This document shows, one piece after another, positions 62,069 to 64,000 of a stretch of DNA of 64,000 nucleotides. This DNA comes from Citrobacter portucalensis (GTDB taxonomy: Bacteria; Pseudomonadota; Gammaproteobacteria; Enterobacterales; Enterobacteriaceae), in contig NZ_MVFY01000020.1 of assembly GCF_002042885.1 (NCBI RefSeq), positions 1 to 64,000 on the forward strand, read 5' to 3'. A program made the translations under genes and the position numbers. Each line of letters opens with the position of its first letter. The first letter of the stretch is position 1. The notes beneath the pieces are model-generated. The model saw nothing but the letters and a program-made list of their open reading frames with translations. It did no database searches and was not told the DNA's origin.

Positions 62069-62131
62069 AGTATAACCGAATCATTCTTCGATAACAGGTC
62101 TTGACAAAGGATTTTACGCAAACGATTACCT
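62069..62131 (-). promoter_or_regulatory. glyA promoter and PurR operator
   Basis: On the minus strand, -10 TATACT is at 62074-62069 with a weak -35 (CTGTTA) about 17 bp upstream. Further upstream, ACGCAAACGATTACCT (62116-62131, plus strand) matches the PurR consensus at 13 of 16 positions. E. coli glyA is repressed by PurR and activated by MetR; a convincing MetR pair was not assigned. Confidence 0.7.
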
Positions 62132-62250
62132 TCACGGTACGCAAGGCTTTGGAGAACAAAGGTCTGCTGAATTTCAACGGATTTCTTTTCAGGTTTGTGA
62201 TGCAGATTTTTCACGATGTAACCTTTACAACGCAAAGTTACAAAGAACCA

Positions 62251-62299
62251 TTTACAATGCAGGGGTATTTTTTATAAGATGTATTTGACATACATCATT
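62251..62299 (+). promoter_or_regulatory. hmp promoter with overlapping NsrR site
   Basis: -35 TTTACA (62251-62256) and -10 TAAGAT (62275-62280) with 18 bp between. The sequence at 62276-62299 (AAGATGTATTT then ACATCATT) is the dyad expected for NsrR, overlapping the -10. Nitric oxide would relieve repression. Confidence 0.75.
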
Positions 62300-62324
62300 A
62301 AAGTCTCAGATAAAGGAAGACCGT

Positions 62325-63515
62325 ATGCTTGACGCACAAACCATCGCTACAGTGAAAGCCACCATTCCCCTGCTGGTTGAAACAGGCCCGAAGCTGACCG
62401 CCCATTTCTACGACCGCATGTTTACGCATAACCCAGAGCTGAAAGAAATCTTCAACATGAGTAATCAGCGTAATGGCGATCAGCGTGAAGCGCTGTTTAA
62501 TGCTATTGCCGCGTATGCCAGCAATATCGAAAATCTGGCGGCACTGTTGCCGGCTGTTGAGAAAATCGCACAGAAGCATACCAGCTTCCAGATTAAACCC
62601 GAGCAGTACAACATCGTGGGTGGCCATTTACTGGCAACGCTGGACGAAATGTTCAGCCCAGGCCAGGAAGTTCTGGATGCGTGGGGCAAAGCATACGGCG
62701 TGCTGGCGAACGTTTTCATCAACCGTGAAGCGCAAATCTACAGCGAAAATGCCAATAAAAATGGCGGCTGGGAAGGTACCCGTCCTTTCCGTATCGTGGC
62801 AAAAACCCCACGCAGTGCACTTATCACCAGCTTTGAATTTGAACCTGTCGACGGTGGCGCAGTAGCTGAATATCATCCGGGGCAATATCTGGGCGTCTGG
62901 TTAAAGCCGGAAGGTTTCCCGCATCAGGAAATTCGTCAGTACTCACTGACCCGTAAACCCGATGGCAAAGGCTACCGTATTGCGGTTAAGCGTGAGGACG
63001 GTGGTCAGGTTTCAACCTGGCTGCACAACCATGCGAATGTTGGCGACGTTGTTCACCTGGCCGCACCTGCGGGCGATTTCTTTATGGACGTTGCGACCGA
63101 CACCCCGGTATCTCTGATCTCCGCGGGCGTGGGACAAACCCCAATGCTGGCGATGCTGGATACGCTGGCAAAAGCGCAGCATACGGCGCAGGTTAACTGG
63201 TTCCATGCGGCAGAAAATGGTGACGTGCATGCCTTCGCTGATGAAGTCAACGAACTCGGCAAAACGCTGCCACGCTTTAGCGCACACACCTGGTATCGTG
63301 AGCCAACCGAAGCCGATCGTGCGAAAGATGCCTTTGATAGCGTAGGTCTGATGGATTTGAACAAACTGGAAAGCGCAATCAGCGATCCGGCGATGCAGTT
63401 TTATCTGTGCGGTCCGGTTGGTTTCATGCAGTTCGCCGCGAAGCAGCTGGTCGGTCTGGGCGTGAAAAACGAGAACATTCATTACGAATGCTTCGGTCCG
63501 CACAAAGTCTTGTAA
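62325..63515 (+). CDS. hmp: Flavohaemoglobin / nitric oxide dioxygenase Hmp
   Basis: Cytoplasmic enzyme that oxidises NO to nitrate with NADPH and oxygen. The 396-residue protein has a globin domain (about 1-140) with haem ligand His85 and distal Tyr29 and Gln53. A FAD domain (RQYSL) and NAD(P) domain ([19 protein letters not shown]) follow. The length is the same as E. coli Hmp. AAAGGAAG precedes the ATG. Divergent from glyA with NsrR control. Confidence 0.97.
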   Translation: MLDAQTIATVKATIPLLVETGPKLTAHFYDRMFTHNPELKEIFNMSNQRNGDQREALFNAIAAYASNIENLAALLPAVEKIAQKHTSFQIKPEQYNIVGGHLLATLDEMFSPGQEVLDAWGKAYGVLANVFINREAQIYSENANKNGGWEGTRPFRIVAKTPRSALITSFEFEPVDGGAVAEYHPGQYLGVWLKPEGFPHQEIRQYSLTRKPDGKGYRIAVKREDGGQVSTWLHNHANVGDVVHLAAPAGDFFMDVATDTPVSLISAGVGQTPMLAMLDTLAKAQHTAQVNWFHAAENGDVHAFADEVNELGKTLPRFSAHTWYREPTEADRAKDAFDSVGLMDLNKLESAISDPAMQFYLCGPVGFMQFAAKQLVGLGVKNENIHYECFGPHKVL

Positions 63516-63527
63516 TGTGTTACGCGA

Positions 63528-63600
63528 GTAGGCCGGATAAGGCGTTTACGCCGCCATCCGGCAATCACTCTGCCTGATGCGCTACGCTTATCAGGCCTAC
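63528..63600. repeat. BIME (REP pair) between hmp and glnB
   Basis: Two inverted REP units, GTAGGCCGGATAAGGC...GCCATCCGGCA and TGCCTGATGCGC...CTTATCAGGCCTAC, between convergent genes. Confidence 0.9.
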
Positions 63601-63616
63601 AAATTAACGGCGCGGC

Positions 63617-63997
<381 letters not shown>

Positions 63998-64000
63998 CTA

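Overview
The window is enterobacterial chromosome of the Escherichia/Citrobacter/Salmonella type. I judge this from recognisable orthologues of the E. coli K-12 blocks guaBA-xseA, der-bamB-yfgM-hisS-ispG-rodZ-rlmN-ndk-pbpC-yfhM, sseA/sseB-pepB, the isc operon, trmJ, suhB, csiE/hcaT, the hca operon, glyA/hmp and glnB. They are separated by REP/BIME palindromes typical of this group. Several insertions and one reordering relative to K-12 suggest a relative such as Citrobacter rather than K-12 itself; the species is an inference from memory. No tRNA, rRNA, prophage, insertion sequence or CRISPR array was seen.

Layout. (1) 1-4.3 kb: a MscS-family channel paralogue converges on the guaBA operon for GMP synthesis, which has a PurR box over its promoter. 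(2) 4.3-10.4 kb: xseA and yfgJ, then an accessory pair (a POT/PTR2 transporter and a Gfo/Idh/MocA oxidoreductase), then der. (3) 10.4-18 kb: a housekeeping run, all on the minus strand, for outer-membrane assembly (bamB, yfgM), translation (hisS, rlmN), isoprenoids (ispG), cell shape (rodZ) and nucleotides (ndk). (4) 18-27.3 kb: pbpC-yfhM (peptidoglycan synthase plus bacterial alpha-2-macroglobulin), sseA and sseB. (5) 27.3-35.3 kb: iscR-iscSUA-hscBA-fdx-iscX-pepB with trmJ upstream. Two abutting type-1 IscR sites overlap the iscR promoter. (6) 35.3-45.1 kb: suhB, then two accessory operons. One pairs a NicO-type metal exporter with a DUF1007 periplasmic protein. The other encodes a complete ABC sugar importer, a FGGY pentulose kinase and a SIS-domain sugar-phosphate isomerase. 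(7) 45.1-46 kb: an 883-bp non-coding gap holding a very symmetrical element of about 576 bp. Its hairpins sit at exactly mirrored positions but have different stem sequences. (8) 46-60.7 kb: csiE and hcaT, then a yphB-MFS-yphG/yphH carbohydrate island, then hcaR/hcaEFCBD for 3-phenylpropionate degradation. In K-12 the yph genes lie after hcaD, so the order here differs. (9) 60.7-64 kb: glyA and hmp diverge, with PurR and NsrR operators between them, and glnB closes the window.

The best candidates for something undescribed are the mirrored inverted-repeat element at 45136-45711, the ABC/FGGY/SIS operon at 38.3-45.1 kb whose substrate is unknown, and the POT/oxidoreductase pair at 5.9-8.6 kb. 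Functional names rest on remembered family sequences and visible motifs; no search was run.
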